Origin: Alphaproteobacteria bacterium
Lineage (GTDB): Bacteria > Pseudomonadota > Alphaproteobacteria > Micropepsales > Micropepsaceae
Direction: 5' to 3'
DNA: 64,000 nt
Assembly (NCBI GenBank): GCA_947473475.1
Contig: CANJBZ010000023.1
Location: 1-64,000, forward strand
Part shown: positions 49,173 through 58,165 of the stretch, piece after piece
How the letters are laid out: every line of letters begins with the position of its first letter
Numbering within the stretch: position 1 is the first letter of the stretch
Program-made: the position numbers and the translations under genes
Notes under the pieces: generated by a model
What the model was told of the DNA's origin: nothing
Database searches by the model: none
Seen by the model: the letters and a program-made list of their open reading frames with translations, nothing else

Positions 49173-49322
49173 CGTTTGGTTGCCTCAGCACCACAATCAC
49201 CGTGGGCGGCCTCCGAGCCGCCCATCCAGCGGCGCGGCGTCTGCCGCGCCAGAGACTCATCGGCGCGCCGACGCGCGCCTGCTGGGTGGCCGGGTCAAGT
49301 CCGGCCATGGTGATAGGGTTTG
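49173..49322. repeat. GC-rich intergenic repeat-like stretch between rpsD and grxD
   Basis: It contains small inverted repeats (GGGCGGCCTCCGAGCCGCCC; GCGGCGTCTGCCGC; GGCGCGCCGACGCGCGCC) and GGTGGCCGGGTCAAGTCCGGCCATGG, a wording common in alphaproteobacterial intergenic repeats. No gene is seen. Confidence 0.5.
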
Positions 49323-49658
49323 TTACTGCACGTTTTCGAGCGTGATGCCTTTGTCCTTCAGAAACGTGTCCAGCTCGCCCGACTCGAACATCTCTTTGAT
49401 GATGTCGCAGCCGCCGACGAATTCGCCCTTCACGTAGAGCTGCGGAATGGTCGGCCAGTTGGAGAATTCCTTGATGCCCTGGCGCAGCTCCGGGTCCTTC
49501 AGCACGTCGGCCGACTTGAACTTGACGCCCAGCTCGGACAGCACATGCACGACGGCCGCGGAAAACCCGCATTGCGGGAAAACGGGCGTGCCTTTCATGT
49601 AAAGCATGACGTCGTTTTCGGCGATGTCCTTGGCGATTTGATCGCTGGCTTGGCTCAT
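49323..49658 (-). CDS. grxD: Monothiol glutaredoxin GrxD
   Basis: A 111-residue monothiol glutaredoxin with the CGFS active site at C30 (PQCGFS), WPTIPQLYVKGEFVGGCDII and an N-terminal helical region. It binds a bridging [2Fe-2S] cluster with glutathione and partners with BolA proteins in iron-sulfur trafficking. The bolA gene lies 58 bp upstream on the same strand. Confidence 0.97.
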   Translation of the reverse strand: MSQASDQIAKDIAENDVMLYMKGTPVFPQCGFSAAVVHVLSELGVKFKSADVLKDPELRQGIKEFSNWPTIPQLYVKGEFVGGCDIIKEMFESGELDTFLKDKGITLENVQ

Positions 49659-49716
49659 TGGGATATCCTTTCGTGAAGCTTAGCTAAGAACGGCTCGCGC
49701 CATCGTCAAGCGCGGC

Positions 49717-49950
49717 TCAATCTTTGACGGTGGTTTGCAGTTGGAGCGCATGAAGCTGCCCGCCCATGCGCCCGGAGAGGGCGTCATAGACCATCTTGTG
49801 CTGCTGCACGCGGGTTTTGCCCTTGAAGGCGCTCGACACGACAACGGCCGCGTAATGGTCGCCATCGCCGGCAAGGTCGGTGATTTTCACGTCCGCGTCG
49901 GGAAGGGCAGCGCGGATGGCGCTTTCAATCTCTGCTGCCGGCATAGCCAT
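49717..49950 (-). CDS. BolA-family protein
   Basis: A 77-residue BolA protein with the class II-like fold AIRAALPDADVKITDLAGDGDHYAAVVVSSAFKGKTRVQQHKMVYDALSGRMGGQLHALQL, including the conserved His of HK-x-VYDAL. It forms a heterodimer with monothiol glutaredoxin around a [2Fe-2S] cluster. It lies between purL (10 bp) and grxD, a conserved alphaproteobacterial order. Confidence 0.94.
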   Translation of the reverse strand: MAMPAAEIESAIRAALPDADVKITDLAGDGDHYAAVVVSSAFKGKTRVQQHKMVYDALSGRMGGQLHALQLQTTVKD

Positions 49951-49960
49951 TGTGCAAACC

Positions 49961-52174
49961 TCAATTTACGGGCGGAAGCTCGCCGCCGGACATCAGAGCG
50001 GGGAACCAGCTTTCGTGCGCCGCGCGAAGTTTCGCGAGCGGTGCATCGCCGGCGCCTTTGACGGCGATCCTATCGCCCCCTGTGACGCCAAGGGAAGACA
50101 TGGACACGCCCGCCGCCTTGGCTTCACCCAAGACCCGTGCAGCTTCGGAGGCGGGCAGGGCGAGGATGTAGCGCCCCTGGTCTTCGCCGAACAGCAGCGC
50201 AATCGCGGCGTCGCCAAACGTCAACTCGGCGCCGATGCTGCCGGCCATCGCCATTTCGGTGATCGCGACGAGAAGCCCTCCGTCGGAAATATCGTGAACG
50301 GTGTCCAGGCGCCCTTGTTCGATGAGGCCGCGGACGAAATCGCCGTTGCGCTTTTCGGCGGCCAGATCGACCGGCGGCGGGGCGCCTTCTTCGCGCCCTT
50401 CGATCTCACGCAGATAAATCGATTGGCCAAGATGGCCTTTGGTGTCGCCCACCAGAAGAAGGGCATCGCCGGCGCGTTTGAACGCAACCGTCGCCATGCG
50501 GCGCACGTCCTTGAGCAATCCCACGCCGCCAATAGCGGGCGTCGGCAGGATCGGCTCGCCATTGGTCTCGTTGTAGAGCGAGCAATTGCCTGAGACGACC
50601 GGGAACGACAGCGCCCGGCAGGCTTCGCCGATACCGTCGATGCCGCCGACAATCTCGCCCATGATTTCGGGCCGCTGCGGATTGCCGAAATTCAGATTGT
50701 CCGTGACCGCCAGCGGCGTCGCGCCAACGGCCGTCATATTGCGCCAGCACTCCGCCACGGCCTGCTTGGCCCCTTCGAAAGGATCGGCTTTGCAGTAGCG
50801 CGGGGTCACATCGCAACTGATGGCCAAGGCCTTGTTCGAGCCGTGCACGCGCACGACCGCGGCATCGCCGCCAGGCACTTGCACCGTGTCGGCCATGACG
50901 GTCGTGTCGTATTGCTCCCACACCCAGCGGCGCGAGCACAGATCGGGCGAGCCGATCAGGCGCAGCAGTGAGGCCATCACGGGTCGCGCGGCGTCAAATG
51001 CCGGCTGCGTGGCCTTCGGCGCGGCCTTGCGCTCGAACGGACGTTGATAAACCGGGGCTTCGTCGGATAGCGCGGTGATCGGCATGTCGGCAACGACCGC
51101 GCCCTTGTGCTTGATGACGAGACGCTTGGTGTCAGTGGTGACGCCGATGACCGCGAAATCCAATTCCCACTTGGCGAAGATGCGTTCCGCCTCGGGCTCG
51201 CGGCCCGGCTTCAGCACCATCAGCATGCGCTCCTGCGATTCGGAGAGCAGCATCTCGTAGGCGGTCATATTCTCTTCACGCTGCGGCACGCGGTCGAGAT
51301 TGAGTTCGATTCCCGAGCCGCCCTTGTCGCCCATTTCGGCCGAAGACGATGTCAGCCCCGCCGCGCCCATGTCCTGAATGGCGATGATGGCGTCGGTCGC
51401 CATCAATTCCAGGCACGCTTCCAGCAGCAATTTCTCCGTGAACGGATCGCCGACCTGAACGGTGGGGCGCTTTTCCTCGGAATCCTCGTTGAATTCGGCG
51501 GACGCCATGGTCGCGCCGTGAATGCCGTCGCGTCCCGTCTTGGAGCCGACATAGACGACCGGATTGCCCGAGCCTTTCGCGGCCGAGAGAAAAATCTTAT
51601 CGGTGCGCGCAAGGCCGACGCACATCGCGTTGACCAGGATGTTTCCGTTGTAGGAGGGGTGAAAGTTCACCTCACCGCCAACGGTGGGTACGCCCATGCA
51701 ATTGCCGTAGCCGCCGATACCCGCGACGACACCCGAAACCAGATGGCGCGTCTTGGCATGATCCGGCGCACCGAAGCGCAGCGCATTCATCATCGCCACG
51801 GGACGCGCGCCCATGGTGAAGACATCGCGCATGATGCCGCCGACGCCCGTCGCCGCGCCCTGATAGGGCTCGATGAATGAGGGATGGTTGTGGCTTTCCA
51901 TCTTGAAGATGACGGCATCGCCATCGCCGATATCCACGACGCCTGCGTTTTCGCCGGGGCCTTGGATCACCAAGGGGCCGGTTGTCGGTAACTTTCGCAA
52001 ATGCGCGCGCGTGGATTTGTAGGAGCAGTGCTCGCTCCACATCACCGAGAACACGCCGAGTTCGACGAAGTTCGGCTCGCGGTTCAGCAGCTGTTTGATG
52101 CGGTCATATTCGTCCGGCGACAAACCATGTTCGCGAACGATTTCGGGGGTGATGACGGTCATACCTGTATTCAC
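49961..52174 (-). CDS. purL: Phosphoribosylformylglycinamidine synthase, PurL subunit
   Basis: A 737-residue small-type PurL ([45 protein letters not shown]; the ATP-binding [19 protein letters not shown]; a second AIRS-like half from about 420). It converts FGAR to FGAM with PurQ and PurS. The GTG start at 52174 overlaps the purQ stop by 4 bp; an ATG at 52162 is possible. Confidence 0.97.
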   Translation of the reverse strand: MNTGMTVITPEIVREHGLSPDEYDRIKQLLNREPNFVELGVFSVMWSEHCSYKSTRAHLRKLPTTGPLVIQGPGENAGVVDIGDGDAVIFKMESHNHPSFIEPYQGAATGVGGIMRDVFTMGARPVAMMNALRFGAPDHAKTRHLVSGVVAGIGGYGNCMGVPTVGGEVNFHPSYNGNILVNAMCVGLARTDKIFLSAAKGSGNPVVYVGSKTGRDGIHGATMASAEFNEDSEEKRPTVQVGDPFTEKLLLEACLELMATDAIIAIQDMGAAGLTSSSAEMGDKGGSGIELNLDRVPQREENMTAYEMLLSESQERMLMVLKPGREPEAERIFAKWELDFAVIGVTTDTKRLVIKHKGAVVADMPITALSDEAPVYQRPFERKAAPKATQPAFDAARPVMASLLRLIGSPDLCSRRWVWEQYDTTVMADTVQVPGGDAAVVRVHGSNKALAISCDVTPRYCKADPFEGAKQAVAECWRNMTAVGATPLAVTDNLNFGNPQRPEIMGEIVGGIDGIGEACRALSFPVVSGNCSLYNETNGEPILPTPAIGGVGLLKDVRRMATVAFKRAGDALLLVGDTKGHLGQSIYLREIEGREEGAPPPVDLAAEKRNGDFVRGLIEQGRLDTVHDISDGGLLVAITEMAMAGSIGAELTFGDAAIALLFGEDQGRYILALPASEAARVLGEAKAAGVSMSSLGVTGGDRIAVKGAGDAPLAKLRAAHESWFPALMSGGELPPVN

Positions 52175-52839
52175 GACAGAGTATCGATCAGGCTTTGGAA
52201 CAGGGGGCGGCCGGTGGTCGATCCCAGCAGCGGATCGCAGGCGCGTTCGGGATGGGGCATCATGCCCAGCACATTGCGTTTCTCGTTTAGAATGCCCGCG
52301 ATGTTGCGGGCCGAGCCGTTGGGGTTATCACCGGGCGCATAGCGGAACACGACGCGGTCTTCGCCTTCCAGGCGATTCAGCGTTTCCTCATCGGCAAAAT
52401 AATTGCCTTCGCCATGGGCGACCGGGAAGCGCACCCTTTCCCCTTTGGAATATTTCCGCGTGAAGGCCGATTGCGATTCATCGACGACCAATTCGACGGG
52501 GCGCGAGACGAATTTCAGATCGGCATTGCGCAGCAGCGCGCCCGGAAGCAGATGGGATTCGGTGAGAATCTGGAACCCGTTGCAGATGCCGAGAACGGCA
52601 ACGCCGGCTTCAGCCTTCTTCATCACATCGCGCATGATGTGCGACTGCGCCGCCATCGCGCCGCAGCGCAGATAGTCGCCATAGGAAAAGCCGCCGGGGA
52701 TGACGATCAGATCGACGTCGGGCACTTCGGTTTCCGCGTGCCACACCATGTGCGGCGGCGTGCCGGTGATTTCGGCCAGCGCCGTTTGCGCATCGCGGTC
52801 GCAATTGGAAGCGGGGAAAACAATGACGGCGGATTTCAC
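52171..52839 (-). CDS. purQ: Phosphoribosylformylglycinamidine synthase, glutaminase subunit PurQ
   Basis: A 222-residue class I glutaminase with catalytic Cys in [10 protein letters not shown] and His/Glu in [10 protein letters not shown], and the N-terminal [12 protein letters not shown] typical of PurQ. It supplies ammonia to PurL. The GTG at 52839 overlaps the purS stop (GTGA), so a longer frame from 52896 is not needed. Confidence 0.96.
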   Translation of the reverse strand: MKSAVIVFPASNCDRDAQTALAEITGTPPHMVWHAETEVPDVDLIVIPGGFSYGDYLRCGAMAAQSHIMRDVMKKAEAGVAVLGICNGFQILTESHLLPGALLRNADLKFVSRPVELVVDESQSAFTRKYSKGERVRFPVAHGEGNYFADEETLNRLEGEDRVVFRYAPGDNPNGSARNIAGILNEKRNVLGMMPHPERACDPLLGSTTGRPLFQSLIDTLS

Positions 52840-53078
52840 GGACGCAGCTCGATTTCGTATTTCTCGATAACCGTGTTGGCGAGGAGCTTCTCGCACATCG
52901 CTTTCAGGCTGGCGTGCGCTTTGGCTTCGTCCTGCTCCGTCAGCTCGATGTCGATCAGCTTGCCTTGGCGGACATTGCCGACGGCGTCGAAGCCGAGATT
53001 GTTCAGCGCATGACCGATCGCCTTGCCTTGCGGATCGAGCACACCGTTCTTCAACGTCACAAACACACGCGCTTTCAT
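52836..53078 (-). CDS. purS: Phosphoribosylformylglycinamidine synthase subunit PurS
   Basis: An 80-residue protein: [29 protein letters not shown] and [42 protein letters not shown] are the full PurS fold. It bridges PurQ and PurL. Its ATG directly abuts the stop of the upstream small CxxC gene (TAA-ATG). Confidence 0.97.
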   Translation of the reverse strand: MKARVFVTLKNGVLDPQGKAIGHALNNLGFDAVGNVRQGKLIDIELTEQDEAKAHASLKAMCEKLLANTVIEKYEIELRP

Positions 53079-53312
53079 TTATGCAATCACTCTCGCAAAG
53101 GCGGATGCACTTACCGCTAGCTTGTTCGTGTCTTTACACGCCGCACAAAGACGTACGCGCCGATCAAACCCAGGGACCGCCTCTAGCTTCTTGGTTTTCT
53201 GCTCGACCTGCTGCCGTGGGCGTATGTTCAAAACCTTAGACAAGCAATCGTCACAATAGGCCTGTCCGCGATGTTGACGCAGGAATTCTTGTATTTGGTC
53301 CATTCTTGTCAT
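53079..53312 (-). CDS. Small CxxC protein inside the purine operon, function unknown
   Basis: About 77 residues. The N-terminal half ([25 protein letters not shown]) looks like a small helix-turn-helix carrying a first CDDC pair, and a second pair CAAC lies near residue 58. Two CxxC pairs suggest one bound metal, probably zinc. ATG 53312 has GGAGG at 5 nt. Its stop abuts the purS ATG, so the two are translationally joined. A CCAATT-N6-AATTGG inverted repeat lies 24 bp upstream. Most alphaproteobacterial purC-purS junctions, as I know them, lack such a gene. Confidence 0.75.
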   Translation of the reverse strand: MTRMDQIQEFLRQHRGQAYCDDCLSKVLNIRPRQQVEQKTKKLEAVPGFDRRVRLCAACKDTNKLAVSASAFARVIA

Positions 53313-53335
53313 GGAAACCTCCTCATTGAGGTTGT

Positions 53336-53353
53336 CCAATTCAACCAAATTGG
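53336..53353. promoter_or_regulatory. Inverted repeat upstream of the small CxxC gene
   Basis: CCAATT-CAACCA-AATTGG, perfect 6-bp arms, in the 92-bp gap between purC and the CxxC gene. It could be an operator, perhaps for the CxxC protein itself; this is speculative. Confidence 0.3.
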
Positions 53354-53404
53354 GAGCGCTTACTAGTCAGAAAATGATGTTCACTGACAGTATGTCGCAG
53401 CTTG

Positions 53405-54166
53405 TTACTTCACCAGTACAGGGCCTGTGCCGCCTTGCGTCGATTCGGGAAGAATCCCCAAGCGCCGCGCAACTTCGGAATAGGCTTCCGTCACGCCGCC
53501 GAGGTCGCGGCGGAAACGGTCTTTGTCCATTTTCTCGTTCGTCTGCACGTCCCACAGGCGGCACGAATCGGGGCTGATCTCATCGGCCAATACGACACGC
53601 ATGAAATCGTTTTCCCACAGGCGGCCGAACTCGATCTTGAAATCGACCAGCTTGATGCCAACTCCCAAGAAAAGGCCGGACAGGAAATCGTTGATGCGGA
53701 TGGTCAGATTGACGATGTCGTCCAGATCCTGCGGGCTGGCCCAGCCGAACGCGGTGATGTGTTCTTCGGACACCCACGGATCGTGCAGCGCATCGTTCTT
53801 GTAATAATATTCGATGATGGAGCGCGGCAGCGCCTGGCCTTCGGGAATCCCTAAGCGCGTTGACAGCGAACCCGCCGCAATATTGCGCACCACGACTTCC
53901 AGCGGAATGATTTCCACCTCTTTGATGAGCTGCTCGCGCATGTTCAGCCGGCGCACGAAATGGGTCGGCACGCCGATGCCGTTGAGCTGCGTCATCAGAT
54001 ATTCGGAGATGCGGTTGTTGAGGACGCCCTTGCCCTCCAGCACCGCCTTCTTCTTCGCGTCGAAGGCGGTGGTGTCGTCCTTGAAATACTGAATGAGCGT
54101 GCCCGGTTCGGGTCCCTCATAGAGAATCTTGGCCTTGCCCTCGTAGATAGTCCTGCGACGTTTCAT
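53405..54166 (-). CDS. purC: SAICAR synthetase PurC
   Basis: A 253-residue enzyme with the PurC signatures [42 protein letters not shown], the substrate loop and [15 protein letters not shown], and [10 protein letters not shown]...[14 protein letters not shown]. It joins aspartate to CAIR in purine synthesis. First pur gene of the cluster, divergent from the ATPase zeta-subunit gene across a 257-bp structured gap. Confidence 0.97.
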   Translation of the reverse strand: MKRRRTIYEGKAKILYEGPEPGTLIQYFKDDTTAFDAKKKAVLEGKGVLNNRISEYLMTQLNGIGVPTHFVRRLNMREQLIKEVEIIPLEVVVRNIAAGSLSTRLGIPEGQALPRSIIEYYYKNDALHDPWVSEEHITAFGWASPQDLDDIVNLTIRINDFLSGLFLGVGIKLVDFKIEFGRLWENDFMRVVLADEISPDSCRLWDVQTNEKMDKDRFRRDLGGVTEAYSEVARRLGILPESTQGGTGPVLVK

Positions 54167-54423
54167 GAAAATCCGTACCTATCGCGTTCCCGTGGGGACT
54201 TTCCCTCACGTCCGCGCCCAAATGGCAACGGGGCTCATCGCCGGGAGCGGCGACAACCCCGTAAGCACCGAACTTAGCGGATGGGTAGGCCTTGGGGCAA
54301 CGTGGCCGTGAGCCACGGCGGATCGGCCTTGTGGGTGGTCGCACTCGCCCCCATCTTTCGCTATTGTCCGGGTAAGGGTGCCGGGCGCTGATAAAAAACA
54401 CTGCAATTTCAGAGGATTAGGGG
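54167..54423. other. Structured intergenic region between purC and the zeta-subunit gene
   Basis: There is no reading frame of note. It contains a nested perfect hairpin (ACGGGG at 54228, inner CGCCG-GGAG-CGGCG, closing CCCCGT at 54262), a second hairpin CGTGGC-CGTGA-GCCACG (54301-54317), and many further GC-rich complementary segments. It could be a purC 5' leader or an independent RNA. I could not match it to a known riboswitch, 6S RNA, SRP RNA or RNase P. Confidence 0.45.
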
Positions 54424-54756
54424 ATGTCTGGTTCGTTCGAGAAGCGGGAAAGAGGGTTTGAAACCAAGTGGGCTCATGACGAGGAGCTGCGCTTTAAGGT
54501 CTTCGCCCGCCGCAACAAGTTGTTAGGACTTTGGGCCGCCGCCGAAATGGGCGTCAGCGGACCGGCCGCCGACAGCTACGCCAAGGAGGTCATCGCCTCC
54601 GATTTCGAGAAGGCGGGCGATGAGGACGTGTTCGAAAAGGTCCGCCGCGACTTCGACGCCAAGGGCGTGACGTTGTCAGACCACATGCTTCGCCGGAAAA
54701 TGGAAGAGCTGCTGGAAACCGCCAAGCAGCAGGCTCAGACCGAACCGCCGAAATAG
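54424..54756 (+). CDS. F1-ATPase inhibitor zeta subunit (DUF1476)
   Basis: A 110-residue DUF1476 protein: FEKRERGFETKWAHDEELRFKVFARRNKLLGLWAAAEMG at the N-terminus, then a helical core. In Paracoccus this family is the zeta subunit that blocks reverse rotation (ATP hydrolysis) of the F1FO-ATP synthase through its N-terminal segment. The alphaproteobacteria-specific family supports the lineage call. ATG follows GAGGATTAGGGG; it converges on DUF6356 with a 1-bp gap. Confidence 0.9.
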   Translation: MSGSFEKRERGFETKWAHDEELRFKVFARRNKLLGLWAAAEMGVSGPAADSYAKEVIASDFEKAGDEDVFEKVRRDFDAKGVTLSDHMLRRKMEELLETAKQQAQTEPPK

Positions 54757-54757
54757 G

Positions 54758-55018
54758 TTATCGGGCCGGGAGCGGCTTCAACTCCGCTCCGGCCTGCTCC
54801 GGCTCGTTGGCGTGGTTCGACCGCGCGGCCATTGTCGCGTGCAGCCGGTGAATGGTGCCGCTGGCCGTGGTTTGGAAAAGCGACGGCACCAAACCGTGAA
54901 TAAAGCAGGCCAAGCCTGCCTTTAGCAGCGCGCCGGAAAAACCGAACGCGACCTGCTGATGCCCCAAATAGGTTTCCCCGACAGACTGCGGATGCGCCTG
55001 GAACAGCCGTTTCAGCAT
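54758..55018 (-). CDS. DUF6356-type small protein
   Basis: An 86-residue protein with LFQAHPQSVGETYLGHQQVAFGFSGALLKAGLACFIHGLVPSLFQTTAS, a pattern I associate with DUF6356. It has one hydrophobic stretch (about 28-50), probably membrane-associated. Function is unknown. It converges on the zeta gene and is divergent from the Lrp-type regulator. Confidence 0.7.
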   Translation of the reverse strand: MLKRLFQAHPQSVGETYLGHQQVAFGFSGALLKAGLACFIHGLVPSLFQTTASGTIHRLHATMAARSNHANEPEQAGAELKPLPAR

Positions 55019-55069
55019 GGAAGACCCCGTTGATGCCGATGGGATTCTATTTGTCTTGCATGAATTTTC

Positions 55070-55107
55070 TTCCCAAAATGACCCAAGAAATTGTCTGGAT
55101 TTGGGAA
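55070..55107. promoter_or_regulatory. Inverted repeat TTCCCAAA...TTTGGGAA upstream of the Lrp gene
   Basis: Two 8-bp inverse arms (55070-55077 and 55100-55107) in the divergent control region, the second 8 bp before the regulator start. Lrp/AsnC proteins often bind their own AT-rich inverted sites, so autoregulation is plausible. Confidence 0.35.
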
Positions 55108-55115
55108 ATTATTTG

Positions 55116-55580
55116 ATGCCCTACGACGCCACGGACCTGCGGATTTTGGACATTCTGCAGAACGATGCCTCGCTGCCGATCACCGAAATCGCCGAGCGCG
55201 TACACTTGTCGCAGAACGCCTGCTGGCGCCGGATCAAGCAGTTGGAAGAAAGCGGGCTCATTGTGAAGCGCGTGGCGCTGCTGGACCCGGCGAAACTGGG
55301 CGTGGGAACGACGGTGTTTGTTACCGTCAAAGCCGGCGAGCACACCGAGAAATGGCTGGAGAATTTTTCCGCCGCCGTGCGCAAGATTCCCGAGGTGGTG
55401 GAATTTTATCGCCTGACGGGAGAGATCGATTATCTGCTGAAGCTGCAGGTGGCCGACATCGCCGATTACGACCGCATCTACAAGATGCTGATCCGCGCCG
55501 CCAAATTGATGGACGTCAGCTCCGCCTTCGCGATGGAAGAACTGAAACGGACGACGGCTATTCCCTTGCCGAGAAAATGA
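55116..55580 (+). CDS. Lrp/AsnC-family transcriptional regulator
   Basis: A 154-residue regulator with an N-terminal helix-turn-helix (DLRILDILQNDASLPITEIAERVHLSQNACWRRIKQLEESGLI) and a C-terminal RAM/AsnC ligand domain (VGTTVFVTVKAGEHTEKW; FYRLTGEIDYLLKLQVADIADYDRIYK). It is expected to be a dimer or octamer responding to an amino acid. ATG 55116 is the family start. The regulated genes are not evident, but DUF6356 is divergent. Confidence 0.93.
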   Translation: MPYDATDLRILDILQNDASLPITEIAERVHLSQNACWRRIKQLEESGLIVKRVALLDPAKLGVGTTVFVTVKAGEHTEKWLENFSAAVRKIPEVVEFYRLTGEIDYLLKLQVADIADYDRIYKMLIRAAKLMDVSSAFAMEELKRTTAIPLPRK

Positions 55581-55728
55581 TTCTCCGCGACTCCGCGGAG
55601 AACAAAAGGGGAAACCACAAAGGACACCAAGAGACACAAAGTTCACAAAGGATTTCGGCGCGCACCGCGCGGCCAACGACGCCTTAGTGTCCTTTGTGTC
55701 TCCTTTGTGCCCTTTGTGGTTCCCCTTC
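55581..55728. repeat. CACAAAGGACAC inverted-repeat element, copy A
   Basis: The left end TTCTCCGCG-ACTC-CGCGGAGAA is a perfect hairpin. It is followed by ACCACAAAGGACACCAAGAG-type units, a GGCGCGCACCGCGCG loop and an inverse arm ending TTTGTGGTTCCCC. It fills the gap between the convergent Lrp and GGDEF-EAL genes; the right terminal repeat is missing. Related to copies at 57947-58158 and 62754-62853. Confidence 0.75.
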
Positions 55729-57513
55729 TTATGCCGCAGTGCGAGGAACGGGTTCGGCCCAGGCGGGGGAAATTTCGGGTTTGCCGAAATAGAAGCCCTG
55801 GAAGAAGTCTACGCCGTACTCTTCGAGCAGTTGGGCGTCCTGCTCGGAGCCCACCCATTCGGCGACCGTTGTAAGCTGGAAATTCTTCGCCAGATCCACA
55901 AGCGTGCGCACGAAAAGCTGGTTGTCCGGCGAGCCGCTCAAGTTCTTTATGTATTCGCCGTCGATCTTGACCATGTCGACGCGCAGATTGTGCAGATTGC
56001 GGAACGACGTATAGCCCGCGCCGAAATCGTCAATGGCGACGCGGCAGCCCATGTCGCGCAGGCGCGTCACGAAACGCGCATTTTCCTCGAACGCCTGCAG
56101 TGCCGCAGTTTCCGTAAGCTCCACGGTCATGCGCTCGGCGACTTCGCGGTTTTCGCGGACATAATTGATGAAGGACTGCAGCCAGGAATGATCGCCCGCG
56201 GTCGTTCCCGAGACGTTGATCGAGAGCTTGATATGTGGGTGGCGATAGAGCTGCGCCACGGCGATTTCGAGCGCGCGGCGGTCGGCAAGCCGGACCAGCC
56301 CCAGCGTTTCAGCCGCCGGGATGAACTCGCCGGCTGCTGCGATGGAGCCGTCCTTGCGATTCATGCGCAGCAGGCATTCATAGTGCTCCGGGAGCCGCGA
56401 GCGCGCGCCTACGATCGGCTGATAGGCCAGGACCAAGCGCTGCTCATGCAGCGCGGACATGATTTCATCGCCGAGATTCACCAGCCGCCGCCGTTGCGTC
56501 TCGTGCTGCGCCGACATCGAATAGACGGCGAACCCGTTGCGGCCCCGCGCCTTGGCGCGTTCCAGCGCCTCTTCGGCGCGCAGCATGGCCTCCTGGCTGG
56601 TAGATGCACCCTGCGGCAGCCACACCGCGCCGATGGAGACGGTTGTCGCCACCGAGCCGGCCTGTGTCTGGATCGGATCCTTGCGCACGGCGGCGTGCAG
56701 GCGTTCGGCAACCGCGGCCAATTCGCGTTCGCCGCACTCGCCTAAGATGACGCCGAACTTGTTGCCCCCGGTGCGCCCGATCAGGTCCGTCGCGCGCAAC
56801 GTCTGCGCCAATCTAAGGCCAGCCTGTACGATCAACTCGTCGGCGACATCGAACCCGTAGGTTTCGTTGATGACCGCCAGCTTGTCGATGGAGGCGACGG
56901 CATAGGCGCAGTGCCGGCTCTCCGCTGTGGACGTCTCGATGATGCGGCCGAGTTCCTCTCGCAGCCTGGTGCGGTTCAAATGGCCGGTCAGCTCGTCACA
57001 GGTTGCAAGATAAGACAGACGGTTGAACGTACTCTTCTGCTCGGTGATTTCACGCAGCATGCCGGTGACGCGTTCGGCGCGTCCCTCCGGCCCCGGAATG
57101 CGCACGCCGCAGAGTTCGAACCAGTGGCATGAACTGGCCGAGGCTGTTTCGAATTCCAGCCGGAAGGTGGCCTCTTCCGGATGCGTTTCGTCCAGCGCGT
57201 TAAGCAGCCGGGCTCGCGCCTGTGCGGGAAGCCAAGAGCAAAAGTCGCTGCCCGCGGCGAACCGCTCGATCTCGCCATGAATGGCCCAAGACGCTCCATC
57301 CCAGTGGATTTGGTCGTCGGCAAGCGTCCAGTCGAAAGCCGCGGCGCGGGCGCCCATCAGGGCGAGACGCAGGCGTTCGGCATCGGACGCATGGCCGAGG
57401 CCGGCCAACTGTTCCCTAAACGTCGCTTGAAGGGACGTAACGCGCACTATTACCCACCACTCTCTTTTGCCGCGATCTTTGTCGCGTCTTGGGGGCACGG
57501 TAGCGGCGGGCAC
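55729..57513 (-). CDS. PAS-GGDEF-EAL protein with degenerate GGNKF and ECL motifs
   Basis: About 594 residues with a PAS domain (about 50-160), a GGDEF-like domain with GGNKF at 249-253 in place of GGDEF, and an EAL domain with ECL at 379-381 in place of EAL but keeping NVSG, ELTET, IDDFGAG and KIDGEYI. Diguanylate cyclase activity is unlikely; phosphodiesterase activity is possible because the Glu is kept. The start is uncertain (GTG 57513, or an internal GTG near residue 23). The stop lies in the edge of the copy A repeat. Confidence 0.85.
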   Translation of the reverse strand: MPAATVPPRRDKDRGKREWWVIVRVTSLQATFREQLAGLGHASDAERLRLALMGARAAAFDWTLADDQIHWDGASWAIHGEIERFAAGSDFCSWLPAQARARLLNALDETHPEEATFRLEFETASASSCHWFELCGVRIPGPEGRAERVTGMLREITEQKSTFNRLSYLATCDELTGHLNRTRLREELGRIIETSTAESRHCAYAVASIDKLAVINETYGFDVADELIVQAGLRLAQTLRATDLIGRTGGNKFGVILGECGERELAAVAERLHAAVRKDPIQTQAGSVATTVSIGAVWLPQGASTSQEAMLRAEEALERAKARGRNGFAVYSMSAQHETQRRRLVNLGDEIMSALHEQRLVLAYQPIVGARSRLPEHYECLLRMNRKDGSIAAAGEFIPAAETLGLVRLADRRALEIAVAQLYRHPHIKLSINVSGTTAGDHSWLQSFINYVRENREVAERMTVELTETAALQAFEENARFVTRLRDMGCRVAIDDFGAGYTSFRNLHNLRVDMVKIDGEYIKNLSGSPDNQLFVRTLVDLAKNFQLTTVAEWVGSEQDAQLLEEYGVDFFQGFYFGKPEISPAWAEPVPRTAA

Positions 57514-57777
57514 TTAAAAAGGCCTGAAATTGCGAGCGGTTGGAGAGCGGACTCGCCTTGTGGCCCGAGACTTGCCTAAGATTGGGTTATGAGCTCGATC
57601 CGAAATTGTATTGAACCCCGCGCAGTCGCCCGAACCGGCTGCAACCGCCGTGTCGAAAAAGCAGGCCCAGGCGCCGGTTTGGCCGACGATCCGCTGCGTC
57701 AGACGGTTATCCCGGTTGGCTTCGTCGAACGGCGGCGGTCACGCCAGCCGTCCCGTTTCAGGAGGCGGCTCCACGAT

Positions 57778-57927
57778 GTGAACCAAAATGGGCCATCCCC
57801 CGTTTTCGCCGCGCAAGTCATCGGCCAGGTTCTGGACACCGGCCGCACTAGCGCGAACGCCGCTGCACGCGCCTATGAGAATGCAAGCCGTCAGCAAAGG
57901 GATGGGCGCGTCGTCGACGTTTTGTGA
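57778..57927 (+). CDS. Possible small protein, about 49 aa
   Basis: From GTG 57778 the frame reads PVFAAQVIGQVLDTGRTSANAAARAYENASRQQRDGRVVDVL, with AGGAGG 12 nt upstream. An upstream frame (57593-57781) ends in a TGA that overlaps this GTG, which hints at two coupled tiny genes. No family is recognised; the call rests on codon pattern and spacing only. Confidence 0.35.
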   Translation: MNQNGPSPVFAAQVIGQVLDTGRTSANAAARAYENASRQQRDGRVVDVL

Positions 57928-57946
57928 GCCAGCCCTAAGAAATATG

Positions 57947-58158
57947 TTCTCGCGGAGCCGCGGCGAACGCAGAGAAATAGGGAAACCACAAAGGTCACGA
58001 AGGAGACACAAAGATCACAAAGGAATTTTCGCTCGAAACGTTTTTTCCTTCCGTAAAAGGCACTTGGCGCGCAATGCGCGCCGCTCCTTCTTCGTGTCCT
58101 TCGTGTCTCCTTCGTGACCTTTGTGGTTCCCCTTTTCTCCTCCGCTGCTCCGCGAGAA
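57947..58158. mobile_element. MITE-like CACAAAGG element with 12-bp terminal inverted repeats (copy B)
   Basis: A 212-bp element with perfect terminal repeats TTCTCGCGGAGC and GCTCCGCGAGAA, flanked on both sides by ATG (a possible 3-bp target duplication). Inside, CCACAAAGGTCACGAAGGAG units face their inverse CTCCTTCGTGACCTTTGTGG across a central loop that holds GGCGCGCAATGCGCGCC. There is no transposase gene. It lies before the stop of the convergent DUF1223 gene. Confidence 0.75.
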
Positions 58159-58165
58159 ATGCTTT

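Noticed and set aside
54181-54230. String resembling the RNase P RNA 5' motif (minus strand GAGGGAAAGTCC)
   Set aside because: The downstream universal RNase P segments are missing and the gap is too short for rnpB.
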